Shown here one piece after another: positions 1 to 12,430 of a DNA stretch of 64,000 nucleotides. The DNA comes from Phytophthora sp. 'mugwort' (lineage: Eukaryota > Oomycota > Peronosporomycetes > Peronosporales > Peronosporaceae), in NCBI GenBank assembly GCA_033558025.1, contig JAUCEF010000005.1, positions 1,364,001-1,428,000 of the forward strand, read 5' to 3'. How positions within the stretch are numbered: position 1 is the stretch's first letter; each line of letters begins with the position of its first letter. Position numbers and translations under genes: made by a program. The notes under the pieces are model-generated. The model did no database searches. It saw only the letters and a list, made by a program, of their open reading frames with translations, and was not told the DNA's origin.

Positions 1-2769
1 AGGCAACGTTTGGTAGCTGCGACGACACGCCGCGCTCAAACAAGGCCCCACTACTACCACCAGAATTGCAGCGGTGACATCGTCCACAGCACAAATATGC
101 TGGGGCTGGAACGCTTGGTGGAGGTATCCCCAGAACAAATGGTCGGGGACGCGAGTTCGCAAAATGGTACAGGGTAGATCCTATTTTTTGGCAAATGAAA
201 TACTTTTACTATCAGCTAAGAACATGCTCCTCACTTGGACAAGGGCCTAACATAAGGGAGTGGGAAACTCCCACTCGATTTGTCTCCGGTTCCTCAATTA
301 TGTTGACCAATCCGTTTACAGAATAACTGTCATTTGAGGTTATATTTGAATTTTGTGTTCGGAGACCGCTTACCGTAAATCACGTCCGATATGCAACGCA
401 CGCTAAACATGAAACATTTTCGTAAAAATCCTTTTATCCCACACGTACTGCTTGACATAACCAACATTGTAAAGTGACACCCCTCCACCTGCTTTTATTC
501 AACAGCTACGATATCCTCGCTACGGAGCTCCGCGGTAGCGAACGCGCTACTCACATTTGCGGTCATTTTGCAACGAGACTCGCTCGTCAAACCCATTTAC
601 GAACCTTTTTTATTCCTTCCACGCCTGCACCACCATCGTAGCAATCTGTCTACGTTTATGGCTGAGTGGCGTAAGCTCGTCACCGCCCAGCACAAGCAGC
701 ATGTATAGTTTCCTGCAGCCATCGTTAAATGGCTACAAACCTTTAGCCTTTCTTTTGTGTGCCATATGGGGATCCTCTGTGCGAGCCGCCACTGGTTTGT
801 ATTGGTTTGTATTGGTTGGTACACAAATCCCAAACGGTTTTGTACAGATTGTATTGTGTCTTGCAAGTGTTTTGTCGTTTAACGTATTGGCTTGCTCGAC
901 CTATATAAGTAGGAGATCGATTTAAATTGGAAACACTTCATAGAAATACAACACGGGCGAGTTGCCGCGTCGCAGACAGCGGTTTGTACCTAGTAGTAAT
1001 CAGTTTTAATTTCAAGTTGTCCAATTTTCATGTAAAACAACGCAATGCTGATCGATTTATCGTAATCCGGAGGCGGATGTTGTCCACTGTAAATGCCTGA
1101 CTTCCTATCATTTCTGTCGTTTGGAGGACATTTGTAACCGGGCACTGCACTTCCATTTCGATGGACATGACTAAACCCACGCTTTTCAATCAGTCTAAAA
1201 CATCGCCTGTCTTGCTCAAGTGCATCATGTACTCTCACGACTTCCTTGGCGTGCTAGCTCTCGTATTTATGTGTACGATAGATTTGTGCAGTACGTATAT
1301 GATATATTTGGACCTAGCATTCGAACTATACAGAGATGGTACAGTTTGCTTTTATTGAAGGGAGTGCTGGAGAACGACGGCCGTGTGATTAGTGGGGCGT
1401 GTACGGAAGTATGTTGATAACCATCCCAGGAGCTACAAGGGTTTATGTAGCACGCGTTCCCGGAGGTGAAAAATGTTTTTTTTTTACAATCTGAAGAGCT
1501 TCTCATTTTAATATGAACGTGACTAGAAAGTTGCTAACTATGCCGGCGAGAGAGTGCGTATTACACGAGGCGCATGCGTACAAGGGGAAGATAGAGGTTA
1601 TGTATCCTTGAGCAATTGATTTTTATTGACGAAACGTCAAGCATGGGCGTCATTAAATACCGGCGGTATGCACGGTAAAAAAATAATCCAATGCAGTTGT
1701 TACCCTTCAGTTGTGGCAAGTTGTTGTCTATCTTGGCAGCGTTAGACCATAGTGGCTTTGTTGCTTGGGCCTGATATGAATGCCTTTTTATACAAGAAAC
1801 TTCTTTTATAGAGCACTTATTGAAAAACGCTTACCTCTTTTGAACCCGTGGCCGTTGCCTCGATCAATAACTGTTATATACAACGCCAAAATTCACATGT
1901 GTCGAAAACTCGAATCGTTAAGTTTATTTTTGAGTTTAACTGGTTGCTTTCTAACTTTGAGGCATGGTTATGGTCTGTGCCGGACACATCGTAGCACCAT
2001 TGCTTTGAGGCAAAAGTCATTGAAAATCCCACTGGTGAAGGTGTAGTGATGGGGGAGTCCAGGCGCGGCGAGCGTTTCGCGCGTAGCTTCAACCATGTAT
2101 CAAGCAGCTCGACTTCAAGTTGCACCGCCTCCTCCTCATATTGTGCAGCTCGATCCGCCAGGGCCAGCGCAGCTGCATCCAGAGCTATAGCTTGCTGTTG
2201 ATATTGCGTCCGGAATCGGAAAGAGTAACTTCGGGCTGCCTGACACGGTGTGGACGACCAGATGATGAGAAGAACTTTGTTCGAATCGCTCTCTTCCTTC
2301 AGTTGTATAGCCTCTCTCCGCTGCTGTAGCGAACTCAATCTGCAGTTGCGCCGAATTCCGTCAGTAGGCTTCACCATTGGGATGGGATATGCAAAGAACT
2401 CGAACGCAAACTGCGCATGCATCGGCTTTTCATTCCACGTTAGAGCCGCAATGTCACCCTCCGTGATGGACGCCCATCGCTTTGTTAATAATAACAATAA
2501 ATTGAGGTGTGTTGTGTTGCTGCTCCTACTCCCGAAATTGAACTCTAATAACCATTCACAGTCGATGCATCCTCTACCAAGTTGCGCCCCCCCCCCCTCC
2601 CCCGCTCTCCGCCGCTGGACCTGCTGCTGCTTCTCTTTACTCCGCTCCTTCTGCAACTTCCGCTCTTCCTTCCAATCCTCTCCGTACGTCTTTTCCTGTG
2701 TTTATTGCCCACTGGGATGTGTCACTCGGTAATAGCTTACTCACTCCTCTGATAATTACACCTTGCTCA
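1..2769. other. Gene-poor start of window
   Basis: No reading frame here looks like a recognisable gene. Short open frames (for example 557-925 plus) have composition typical of chance frames. The longest is 1874-2656 on the minus strand (260 codons), with a Gln/Ala/Glu-rich stretch that could form a coiled coil. Its segment LLTKRW recurs at about 4220-4260 on the same strand, so both may be pieces of one degraded repeat. A C-rich low-complexity run lies at about 2587-2610. I assign no function. Confidence 0.4.
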
Positions 2770-3744
2770 TATCCATCTTCGATCTTTTTCATGACACATC
2801 CGCTTGGAATCCATTGCGTAATTCGCTAGCCAATCGGCCATCTTGTTGGCACTTCTGTAGTGATGTTCCATGTCTGGACTTTAATCGTATCCGCTAAACA
2901 TCTGCACTTGGTGTACCATGTTTGCAATTTCCTCGCTCGTGGTCTTCGTCTGTTCTGCATCATTCCAATGACGATTCTGCTATCTCCCACAATGTGCATC
3001 TCCTGCAGATTCTTCGCCGCGGCATATGTCAGCACGCGATGCAGCCCAATAAATTCCGCCACGTTATTTGTGATGTGCTTTCCGAGCGCTATCGCCGCTA
3101 TCCATCGTATCTTTGCTTCGCCTTGTACCTTCGCGTATTCTAATACCACGCTGTCACTACGGCCCGGTCCCGGGTTTCCTCTGGTCCTGCCGTCGAAGAA
3201 TACAACGTATGTTGGCTTACTCCGTTCCTGTTCTTCGTGCTTTGCCACCTCTCTCCATCGACGCATTACTTTTATCAGCCACTGTCATCCTTGACATGGA
3301 TGCCCGAGTGAGCGGATAGAGCCATTTCGGTATCTTTTGTAGGCTTCTCCGACACTTCGTATAAACCCTCATTATTTCTTCCTTCGTTCTTGGGTTCCTA
3401 CCGTCAGTGTGCACTCTCTCCACATTTCTGCGCCAGATGGCGGTCACCGTGACTGCGCAGCATAACGCCCACATCTCTGTTGCTACCTCATGTACCTCAG
3501 CCGCAACTCCAGTGTCTGTTCCTGACATTCCCCATTTCGTCAGCCACTTGGTATTCTGGCGAGATGTAGCCAAAAATGTCCGCCACGTTCCGCCTTGTAT
3601 GCCAGGTGTCTTCATTAAGCGTCTTTGTTTCCGAATTTCCACTGCCTTCAGACTCTCAACCATAACTCTTTGGATTCCGGGCATGACCATATTAAATGAC
3701 CCCCCACTACTTCTAACATTCTTGCACACCCTGGAGCTGCACAT
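2770..3744 (-). pseudogene. Retroelement 3' fragment with RNase HI domain
   Basis: The minus-strand frame 3266-2826 encodes an RNase HI fold. The first acidic strand reads FFDGRTRGNPGPG, a later Glu lies in NNVAEFIGL, and the next Asp in GDSRIVI. This is the D-E-D order of retroelement RNase H, which removes the RNA strand of an RNA/DNA hybrid. The domain continues past the stop at 2826 in another frame, with a conserved NKMADWLAN-type end, so a frameshift breaks it. The overlapping frame 3744-3217 encodes the Trp/Arg-rich connecting segment usually found just before such a domain in non-LTR elements. No reverse transcriptase core is visible, so this is a 3' remnant. Class (LINE or other) is inferred from the order of the pieces. 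Confidence 0.6.
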
Positions 3745-4400
3745 CGATATCTATTTATCTTTATCCGCCCATAGCCCCAGCCTATGCATCTTGCCTGGCC
3801 AAGTTTTGCGCTTGATATGCTGTAATCGCCTCTATTGTGTAGACTGTTTCCATTTTACCCCTTTCAGGGCTCCTGTTTCGCGGCGCCCCACTTTTCCCAT
3901 GTTTCTTCTATGTCAAGTGTTGCCATCTGTGCTGCAGCCACCTTGATTGTGTGCAATTATCTTCTTGCACTTCTATCTGCTCCGCCTCCATCTCCGCTTC
4001 CCAATCCAAAGCGGCTTCAACCATGTTAATTGCGGATGAGGCATCACCCATACTGTCGTGGGTTGCGCCGCTAGCCTCTTGGTTATTGCCGCTTCAACCG
4101 GTAGTCCCTCTACTCTCCACTCCAGCCCGTCACCTGTGATCCCCATGTATGACGTATGCTCGCGTGTCCATTTGCCCCGATCTCGAAAATATGGTCTGGA
4201 TCCCAACTGATGGTGCACCCCATCGCTTTGTTAATAGTTCCACAAAGTTTGTCTGGGAGAGCGGTTTATATTTGCTGGCGAGCATTTTTAGTGGCCTTGA
4301 AAACAAATCTCCTCTTCATCACGCTCGCGTTGGGTCGAATTCGCTCCTGAAAGCAGTCGAAAGCGTTTAGCTCTAGCAGCCTCGAACCCATCTGCCTTGA
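3745..4400 (-). other. Degraded coding remnant upstream of the RNase H fragment
   Basis: Minus-strand frames here are broken by many stops but keep peptide-like composition, including FVELLTKRWGAPSVGIQ at about 4210-4260. The hexapeptide LLTKRW is shared with the minus-strand frame near 2490, and 18 bases of DNA at that point are identical. The stretch probably belongs to the same retroelement as the neighbouring RNase H fragment, but that is inference. Confidence 0.25.
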
Positions 4401-5417
4401 TGGACGTAAGCTTTTTGAGATGCCTTTGTGGGGACCTTTGCAGCGCTCACCAGTTCGGAACATCACAGTGCCTTGTATGGTTTTGCCATGTCTGCGCAAG
4501 CTACACCCCACGCCAATGGGTAACTCTCGGCTGCTAGTATAGACGCAGGCGAAGCTAAAGAGTTATTGCACGCAACAATCAGAGCAGTTTTTTTTAGGTG
4601 CGCTGCAGCCAACGATGACATATATTTTCGGTAGGCATACACAATCACAGTTCACGTACTCGTACTTTAGCGCAGCGACCAGGCCCCCACTGAGGCAAGA
4701 TTCAGCGCTGCTGCTGAGTAGGGGGGGGGGGCTTCTAGTATAGATGTGATGAAGCTAAAACATAATGCACGCAATTAGCATAGCAACATTCGTGCCACTG
4801 CAGCCGATGACACATGCGTTGCTCCCATACCAATCCGGTGGCAGCTAGACAACGAGTAAATCGAGTACGAAATTGACTAGAGGATGCCCGATTAACCCTT
4901 TCGCGAGCCCCATGCCTAACCACATGTATACTATACAAGGTCAAGATAATCCGTTTCCAAAAGGGCCCAAAATTCGCCCTTTAACGAATCCAAGGTACTC
5001 ACCTGAGGCCTGAATGCTGATCATAATCGTCCCGGATGCAGCGCCCTTTTAGATATTCAGGGTATTTTCAAGAACACGCCGGATTGGCTAATATTTTTAT
5101 TTCGTGCGCGAACTAAACGAGTTTGATGTCCATTGGTTAAAATGGTACGTATTTTTTGCCGTAAGAAATAGAAACCTTCCGTCTCCGGACGATGACGCGC
5201 CTGATGAAGCTGTGTAGGCATACGTGTCACCATGACGGAGCTAATTATCGACGAACTAGAAACGGTTGGATAGGGAAGCATGCTAGTCGATGTTGTGCAG
5301 AGATTGCAAGGCAGATTAGCAATATAATAGACCGGATAGTTGCTTTTATAAGGTAGGTTAGCAGCGAGAGATGCGTGCGGAACTGTTGTTGCTGGCCTTC
5401 AGGTATTCCTGCTCGAT

Positions 5418-5537
5418 AAGCACTGTTGTGTGTAACTATCTTAATCTTACTATGCTGTGTACTGCAGCAAGCAATATAAGCACCGATGTATGCAAATATC
5501 TTTTTCTTACTATGCTGTGTACTCTGCACTAAGCAGC
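5418..5537. repeat. Tandem repeat, 60-bp period, two copies
   Basis: The string beginning cttactatgctgtgtact occurs at 5446 and again at 5506. The surrounding sequence (gcaatataagcaccgatgta and relatives) follows the same 60-base spacing with modest divergence. Confidence 0.6.
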
Positions 5538-5604
5538 ATAAGACGTTGTCGCTTTCAATGATGCATGGGCACGGCTAATGCGCGAAAGCTGGTAGTCGAA
5601 GTCG

Positions 5605-5626
5605 CCCCCCCCCCCCCCCCCCCCCC
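5605..5626. repeat. Homopolymer C tract (22 bases)
   Basis: An uninterrupted run of 22 cytosines begins after gtcg and ends before agg. Such runs are prone to length change and assembly error. Confidence 0.9.
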
Positions 5627-6785
5627 AGGCGGGGTTTCCACCCTCAATATCGTTACATTCGCCCGGGAGGCGACCCAGACGGCCATGAAGGCGTCGACTT
5701 CTTTCGCGGGGAGCGTGCTGTCCTCCCCTACGCGGCAGGTGCGGTGCTTGCTTTCTGTCGCCTTCGTGTGTGTGCTAACCCAACGCTTCGTTGTGTGATG
5801 TAGCAGCAGCCGCAACCAGGTGACAGCGCAGACCCAGGGCGTAAGCTTGAACGTGGTGGTCGTCTGCTACGCGATCCAGGCTTGGGCGTGGTGGCCGACT
5901 TGCTGCTGGACACTAATGTGGACGTGGTGGTCACATGATTGCGCGCCACCCGCGCGAACGTGGTGACCGAGATCGTGCAAGAGGCCAGCAACACTGGCTT
6001 CTACGTGTGGACAGATTGGCGCTTCTGCAATAGACGTACAAGTAGTGCAATACCGTAATAATTCCCACGCCCTCGCGTAAATATATAGAGACGTTTAGGT
6101 TGATTTCCAACTACATTCTACCTTCAGTTCGCGCGCCATATTCCAACGGGCGCATAAATAAAATGGCAAAGGGAACCGCACTCTGTGTATCGGGCAAAAC
6201 CGAGAATTGCTGCAACGAAGCGAGCTTTCGAGGTTGCGCTTAGCTCTCGAGATAACACAAGTTTCGCCGTTTCTTCAAACAGAAGAATAATAAATAGTGT
6301 ATTATTATTAATAGTGTATAAAATAGTAGCTTCAGACGTAGGGGCCTGAGTAGTTAGCAGTGCGTCGCGCACATCAACCGCTATCATGGCTACCTTGCGA
6401 AGTAGCGGTGGGCGTCAGCGTGTCGCTGCATATGCTGCACGGCGAGCGAGCATAGTTCAGCGCGTACCTCAATACCAAGGCACCTGCTGACCTTTGTAGT
6501 CAGCGCGACTTGATCCAAAACATTGCCTATCCAGCGCCGACGTCCAGGAACACATCATCTTCGTCCAGTGGCCCCATCGCGGCGACGCCCGACGGCAGCA
6601 GTTCGCCCGCAGTTTTGGATCTTGCATGACTCCTGGCAAATATCATCGCCGTGATGTCGCTAACACGGTCGACAGCACGCTGCTAGCGTCCAGCGCTGTT
6701 ACCAGGGCCATGAACTGCACCACCGGTGCAACCGCAGGCGGATCCTTCTCAGCAATTGTCGATCCCCGTCTTTGTGTCTGTGGCA

Positions 6786-7105
6786 CTAGTGCCCTAGCTG
6801 ACGGCGGTGGTTGAGTCGGCAGCGAGTGCCTGAACATTGCAGGAGTAAAGCACACTCCCGACGACAGTACATGACGCCCTGGTCCATATCCACTGAAAAA
6901 TAGATAAGGAAATCTTTGACCGTCTTGCCGTAGGTTTGCTTGAGAGCCGTGAGGCACACCCGCAGCTGCTTAGCCGTCCGGTTGGAATTGGCCATACGCC
7001 GGGCCATGTACTCCCACGCCACCTGGATGCCCTCCTTTTTTTTTCGAACTCATGGACGATCTGTACTAACTGTTTGCCTTCCCAATCGAGGAAGTTGGTG
7101 CGCAT
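6786..7105 (-). pseudogene. SANT/Myb-like DNA-binding ORF fragment, frameshifted
   Basis: Two overlapping minus-strand frames join at a run of T in the plus strand near 7035. The first gives FLDWEGKQLVQIVHEFEKK; the second continues with AWEYMARRM and a helix ending in RVCLTALKQTYGKTV. The Trp, the acidic helix and the RTAKQLRVCLTALKQ helix fit a SANT/Myb or trihelix-like DNA-binding domain of the type found next to transposase genes. A single-base homopolymer length change explains the break. No catalytic part is seen nearby. Family assignment is by pattern only. Confidence 0.4.
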
Positions 7106-7719
7106 ACCGGCGTGACATGATTTGACTGGTCCCTTTGTGGTGTATATGTCTTGCTGTTTGTATAGCCAACAAGACTGGCGCTGCGTGGCCGAGACGGGGG
7201 GTAAGATAAAATCAATGATGGGGCTGCCCGGTTTATGATCGTAAATCAGGTGATTCCGGCGACGTGGCGCGATATTTTACAAGCCAGATCTCGCAAACGC
7301 TTTACGCTTCGTTCCGATTGGTAAAAACAAAAAAAAGATAGCGCCGACAGGCTGGACAACTGGACAACTAAAAGGGCACAAAATATACCCTTGGAGACGG
7401 TACGTTCGCACCGTGTTTTGGAAACACTCTCAAAGGGCGCAAAATGTGCTCATTTACCGCGGAAGGGTTAATGTGAAGGCTTGATGGCAATTCGCAGTTT
7501 TTTTATCTAACGTTAAAACGGACCAGCAACAAACTTGCAAAGCACAATACATGTAGAATTCCCAAGAGATGTGTACAAACCCGACCCTCTCTGGTTTGTA
7601 TCAATACCGCAAACGTCGGATAGATGCAGCACTCGGAAATATGCAACAGTTTGCATCAGCTATACTGAAACGTAAGCCAATCAGCGACGACGAGTCCCAC
7701 CAGCCCATCACCTCTTAAA

Positions 7720-9025
7720 TCAATTTGCGAAAGACGATTGACTTGAGATTTGTATTGCCGAAATACTGTACGTCCGACTAAGTTCGCTCAGCGAATGGTG
7801 AATCTCAAGTGAAGGGCCGTACGGGACGAACGGACCTGCCTTCTGGAACGCGTTGTACACGGTCTGCTCCGATATCTTCCCCATCGCAGCAATCGCGCGG
7901 TCAAACACTCCGTGCCGACGCTTACTCGGAGTTATCTTGCGGGGTCCGCTAGCTGTGCGATTCGTGAAGCACTTGCGAATGTGCTGCTTGAGCTACGCCA
8001 GTATTCGGATATCCAGTGGCTGGGCAACCCCCGCGTAGCCACCGGGCACGAAAGTCCCACTGAATGCGAGGGCGTCGACTACTTCCGCTATTTTGCGAAC
8101 CTTTAGACTGTCTAGAAAGAGAATAGAAGGCAGTGTAACATTGGGCTTCCACGAGGTTTCGATCAAGTCAAGCTTGGCTCGAAGATCGAACCAGGCTTTG
8201 GCCTGAAGCGATACAGTGGCTACGGAAGCCTCGCACTACCTGCTGACCACTTTTTCCACGTCGCCACCGGGTTGTCCCTGGAAGACGAAGTCCAGCGGGA
8301 ACTTCGTTGCAACCGTGAGCGCTATGGTGCACCGGTAGCTGTCGCTCCCTTCGGTTAGCGTAGGTACGCTGGTAGCTCCGACGAAGTCCTCCGTAGCTCG
8401 AGACCACATGGTACTGTAAATTAAATAAAAATGGATGTTTGGTCCATGTTGGAAACGGTTCTCTAAGTCGGGATCCCAAGATGGGGGTCGAAGCAGTGGC
8501 TTGCGCTACTTTGAGCACCGCCGTGACAAATGCGACCCGGGCTTCACAAGGTCGCTCCTCGTCTTTCCACCTGAACGGCTTATGCGTCTAATGCCAAAGA
8601 CCCTGCGGCGCATGAAGCGCGCGCACCATGCTAGCTGTGTGTCGATCCCTTTGCTCTCCCTGAAATCCGGCGCTAGGTCAGCGACCTTCCGAATGATCAT
8701 GTACGGAGTTACCACTTGCTCTTCACGCCGTGCGTCCTCGATGAAGTCACCACCGCATCTTCTACCGGCGCCGACTCGGAGATGCGCCCGCTTCCGCCAA
8801 GCGTAAGTCTAGAGGCTCGAGACGGGTGCGCTGAGCCTTGTCGTCGGCACGCCGCAATGAGCTGGTCGAGCTTACGCTGCCAGGTTTGCAGCGTCGGGCG
8901 TTGGATACCCGAGCCAGGCGGAATTCCTTCCCGGTGACGCCGTTGTCGGCTGCAGCGAGATAGTCCTGAACTAGACGAAGCTTAAACGCATTGGTGTAGG
9001 ACAGCGGGATTCGTTCTCTTGGCAT
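7720..9025 (-). pseudogene. Pogo/Tigger-type (DDE_1) transposase pseudogene
   Basis: Read right to left the pieces are in family order. At 9025-8830 an N-terminal helix-turn-helix begins MPRERIPLSYTNAFKLRLVQ. A CENP-B-like helix-turn-helix follows at 8715-8600 (FMRRRVFGIRRISRSG). Decayed DDE strands follow at 8518-8170, and a C-terminal catalytic segment with SILFLDSLKV and AQPLDIRI at 8140-8000. A conserved tail (FDRAIAAMGKISEQTV) ends at 7720. Several frameshifts and stops separate these parts, so the gene is dead. A live protein would cut and paste DNA in the nucleus. No clear terminal inverted repeats were found at its edges. Confidence 0.7.
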
Positions 9026-9476
9026 GGTCGCGTAGGGGGAAGACTTCAGGGGGTGGCGATTCTGGAAATGACACGCGTCCAGCAAATGCGCTCGTCGATC
9101 AATCAAACTTTAACCACGAATTGCTGCGTACTGTAAGATCTGTACCGTGTTTTGGAAAAGGCAAATCCTACTGCACTTGTTGAAAAGATGCAGCACCATA
9201 CATTCTCTATAGTAAAAAGGTAAAAAGGTGCTGCATCTATCCGACTTTTGCTGTCTAATGTCCCCATGTAGGTGGACCAAGTCCAGTTTACAGTGCATCT
9301 AACTTTTTACATATTGGTATGTAGTTATGCTTTTGACGTCGGCCGTATATTTCGGACAGAGGAATGTTTATACTACAGTACTGCTGAAAAAAAAAAAAAA
9401 ACTGAGATTGCGCCCCAATCATCTAATAATTCCCCCCCCTAGAACCACCAGGAAGTTGCTAAGCGTATCGCCCGAT

Positions 9477-9599
9477 GATTCCCGTTCGCCAACTAAGTTC
9501 TTAACTATGGGTTTTACAATCAAAAAAATTGATTTTTTTACAATCAATTTTTTTGATTGTAAAACCCATAGTTAAGAACTCAGTTGGCGAACGGGAATC
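9477..9599. repeat. Near-perfect hairpin, 57-bp arms, 9-base loop
   Basis: Bases 9477-9533 and 9543-9599 are reverse complements with a single mismatch (the A in aactaagttc against G in the other arm). The loop is 9534-9542. The arms start gattcccgttcgccaact. It could be a fold-back element or a snap-back inverted duplication. Confidence 0.95.
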
Positions 9600-10596
9600 A
9601 AGTTAGTCTGAGTTCAATGGTGATCGTCTCCATCTGTAGTGCATCTGATCCATGCGATGTTGGGGCCCATGATCTCGCGCGCTGAGCCGGCGGTAGATCT
9701 ACTCCGACTTGAGGCCGTGTCCGAACTCGCAGTGGGTACGGTGACACTCGTGTTCGGGCTTCGTGCGGAAGCAGATATGTCCAAGTGGACTAAAATCTTT
9801 TACGCAAACTATTACATAATATTAGATAGTTCGATCGATTGGCCGGCGATTCCGGTTGGAGCGATTCAATCGGCCCGCTTCGGAAATTTGGTGTAGAACG
9901 CACAATAGTGCCCCATGTAAGGCGGGGGGCACTAACGTAGTGCCGTATCGCAGGTTTTACAGTACCGTATTAACCCTGTCCTAAGCGAACGTCAATGTTC
10001 GTTCTAAACGTTACGGTTAATATCTGGAGATACGAATTAGTACCTAAAGGTAGGGATTATGCTAATCAATTCATAATTAATAGAGCTAAAATTATGGATA
10101 CGGCGGGATTGAATATGTGTTCAGGCGTCGTTAGCGAAAACTGTTACTTGAACACTGGTAAGGGTGTTCCTAAAGATGCGCCATGTCATTACTGAATACC
10201 ACTGTAATAGGTGCCTCGAGCTTTTCCACTTGGACCTGCTTCTATTCGCGCTTACAGGACGGATAGAAGTGCTCGATCGATTCGTTTAATGTGCGCCCGT
10301 CAGATAGAAATTCGAGTGAGACGCTTGTGGGTGTAGTTGGTAGCGGAACGAGTGTACCGCATTGACTTTCTGCTAGTTCCTGTGGTGCGAGGTGCTTTCA
10401 ACCTTGCCAGCTATCGACAAGAATAGTTATATTAGGTGGCGGCACGGTATTTTAGCTGAAACCATATGCTGAAATAGGGCTTTGTTTTCGGTCATAATAG
10501 AACATCGCTAAATGAAAAAGCTTCGCTACGTATAATATTCCGTCTTGGGCGTTATACTCTGGCCCTTCTCACGTTTCCATCCCAATCACGCCGGCG
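9600..10596. other. Intergenic, no supported gene
   Basis: Short open frames at 9639-9896 and 9995-10195 have no recognisable motif. The latter is AT-rich and looks like chance coding. The stretch must contain the promoter of the gene starting at 10597, but no clear element is seen. Confidence 0.4.
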
Positions 10597-12270
10597 ATGT
10601 CGGCCCTGGACGTCAACTGGTTGCAGCCCGTATCGCCTGGCGGCCCGGAGCCGCTGCAGATCCTCGTGGACTGGTTCGCACACAACGGCGTTGTATATCA
10701 CGCGTCCAGCCACCAGCGGGAGGTGCTGGTGCCTCTGTGTCGGGAGCTCAACGGGCGCGGAGTCCAGTGCGAAGTGGACCAGATCGTGGACTATGTGAGC
10801 TACTTGCAGGAGGTAGTGCACGACGCTGCCTCTTTACACCACGACCTACCAATGGACCTGTCGCCCTACAGAGAGCGGCTTCAGACGCTGCTGTTCAAGG
10901 ATGGACGCACAGAAGCTGTTGTTGATGTTCTACCGAGCCAGCATAAGCGCCCTACCAGTCGCCTGGCGTGGCTCGAACCTTCGCCCTACGGCGGCTTGAG
11001 CGGCATGGAGGTGCTTGTGGATTGGCTGAAGAGTAACTATTCTACGTATGCCCATGCCACTAGGAAGGGGGAGAAGGGGAAGATGCTGGAGGAGCTGGTG
11101 AAGCAAATGAAGGACGCGGGTATCCAAGACTGCGCGGTGAACACTGTGCGAGCGAAGATTGATGTGCTTCATAGAGAAGTGCGCGGCGAGAAGACGCGGT
11201 CGGCAGCATGGGAACAGTTTGGCTCAGTGCTGGAAGAAATTTTCACGGTGGGGGACGCAGGTCAGGAGCACGAGAATGCGAGAAACGTTGGGGATGAGTC
11301 TGACGGACACGATGGTGGCTCTGTTGAGAGGCAAGAACCTGACCGTCAGGACGGTAATGCGTACCAAGGCTCCTCTTTGCAGGGTAATAGCCGCACTGAA
11401 GGAAGGAGCATGGGGGTTGTCAACGGAGTTGATACCTCGGCGACCGTGACATTCCCCATGAAGCACACGCGTAGTAGCCCAACGAGTCGCTTGGCCTGGA
11501 TGAAACAGGCGCTGCCTGGTTCTCCGACCGCTATGGAATTGTTGGTGGAGTGGATGGAATACCACTACACCGAATACACGCATTCGAGAAAGAAGGGGGA
11601 TAAAGGTAGGATGTTGATCAAGCTCTTGCACACAATCGAAGCTGCCGGCCATCGGGGTTGCACGATTCACGCTATTCGGGTCAAAATTGACAGTCTTCAA
11701 CGGCAAGCGGGGGGAAAGGCGCGCCCTTCCTCGGCGTTTGACCAGTTCGGAGCCTCTCTCAGGAAAGTATTTGCACGGAAAGGTAGTCATGATACTACTG
11801 AACCGCGGGGAGTCTTGCCTCAATCTACAGTTGCCGATCAAGACGGTGAGAAATCGCATGACAGCGAGGAAGATGATGCAGAGAGCGATGTGGATCCCGA
11901 CGAGATGGCTACAGAAACTGCTAAAAGTCCTGAGTATGAAGGTGATCGTCCTGTCAGGGTTACGACAGGCCAAGTTGATATGCTCGAGATCGAGAATCCT
12001 GACGTCGGAAACGCCACCATGCACGAAGTCAGCGACCCGACTCGTGCGTTGACTGCATCTGACAGCGAAACCGAGGAAGAGGAAGACAAACCCGCTAAGG
12101 GGAAGCCTATCGTCCCGCAGGTGTGCCGTGAAGCGTCGTCGCCGGCACGATCACCGTCAACGAGCGAAATTGTTCGGCTTGCAACATTACTCCGGGAGCG
12201 GCACGACCTTCTTCAGCGAGGTGTGCCTCAGGAGCAGGTCGACAAGTTCCTCCCGTTACCCAACGTGTAA
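10597..12270 (+). CDS. Three-repeat trihelix/Myb-like protein, uncharacterised
   Basis: Single-exon gene of 557 residues. Three copies of a domain of about 95 residues lie at roughly 5-98, 118-214 and 295-392. Each begins with a W(L/M) motif (NWLQP, LAWLEP, LAWMKQ), then an amphipathic helix ending in a Trp (ILVDWF, VLVDWL, LLVEWM). A Lys-rich helix follows, then an I/V-RxKIxxL helix (VRAKIDVLHREV, IRVKIDSLQRQ), and each ends in a hydrophobic segment such as FGSVLEEIF. The pattern resembles trihelix or Myb/SANT DNA-binding folds. The linker and region 400-510 are acidic. The C-terminus (RERHDLLQRGVPQEQVDKF, then LPL) matches the tail of the convergent neighbour. I do not know its function; a nuclear DNA-binding role is inference. 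The start is the first ATG after an upstream stop. Confidence 0.75.
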   Translation: MSALDVNWLQPVSPGGPEPLQILVDWFAHNGVVYHASSHQREVLVPLCRELNGRGVQCEVDQIVDYVSYLQEVVHDAASLHHDLPMDLSPYRERLQTLLFKDGRTEAVVDVLPSQHKRPTSRLAWLEPSPYGGLSGMEVLVDWLKSNYSTYAHATRKGEKGKMLEELVKQMKDAGIQDCAVNTVRAKIDVLHREVRGEKTRSAAWEQFGSVLEEIFTVGDAGQEHENARNVGDESDGHDGGSVERQEPDRQDGNAYQGSSLQGNSRTEGRSMGVVNGVDTSATVTFPMKHTRSSPTSRLAWMKQALPGSPTAMELLVEWMEYHYTEYTHSRKKGDKGRMLIKLLHTIEAAGHRGCTIHAIRVKIDSLQRQAGGKARPSSAFDQFGASLRKVFARKGSHDTTEPRGVLPQSTVADQDGEKSHDSEEDDAESDVDPDEMATETAKSPEYEGDRPVRVTTGQVDMLEIENPDVGNATMHEVSDPTRALTASDSETEEEEDKPAKGKPIVPQVCREASSPARSPSTSEIVRLATLLRERHDLLQRGVPQEQVDKFLPLPNV

Positions 12271-12430
12271 GTGGACGTGGCATCGGGGGTCAGAAGAAGC
12301 ACTGTGTATAGCTTTTGGTTGATAGCCGAGTTTTCAGTTTTAAATAATGGTCGAAATAGTCGAAGGATCCGGGCTATATATTCTGTCTCAACGGTCTCGC
12401 GAGCCAAACCAAGCAAAAACAATTGATAAC

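Larger units (their letters stand above)
4401..6640. other. Intergenic, no supported gene
   Basis: Apart from a G run near 4725, a two-copy 60-bp tandem repeat at 5418-5537 and the 22-base C run at 5605-5626, I see no structured feature. Short open frames are not supported by domain-like composition. Confidence 0.4.

Noticed and set aside
11224..12024. 266-codon minus-strand frame opposite the trihelix-like gene
   Set aside because: The plus strand carries three conserved domain repeats; the minus frame has no repeat structure of its own.
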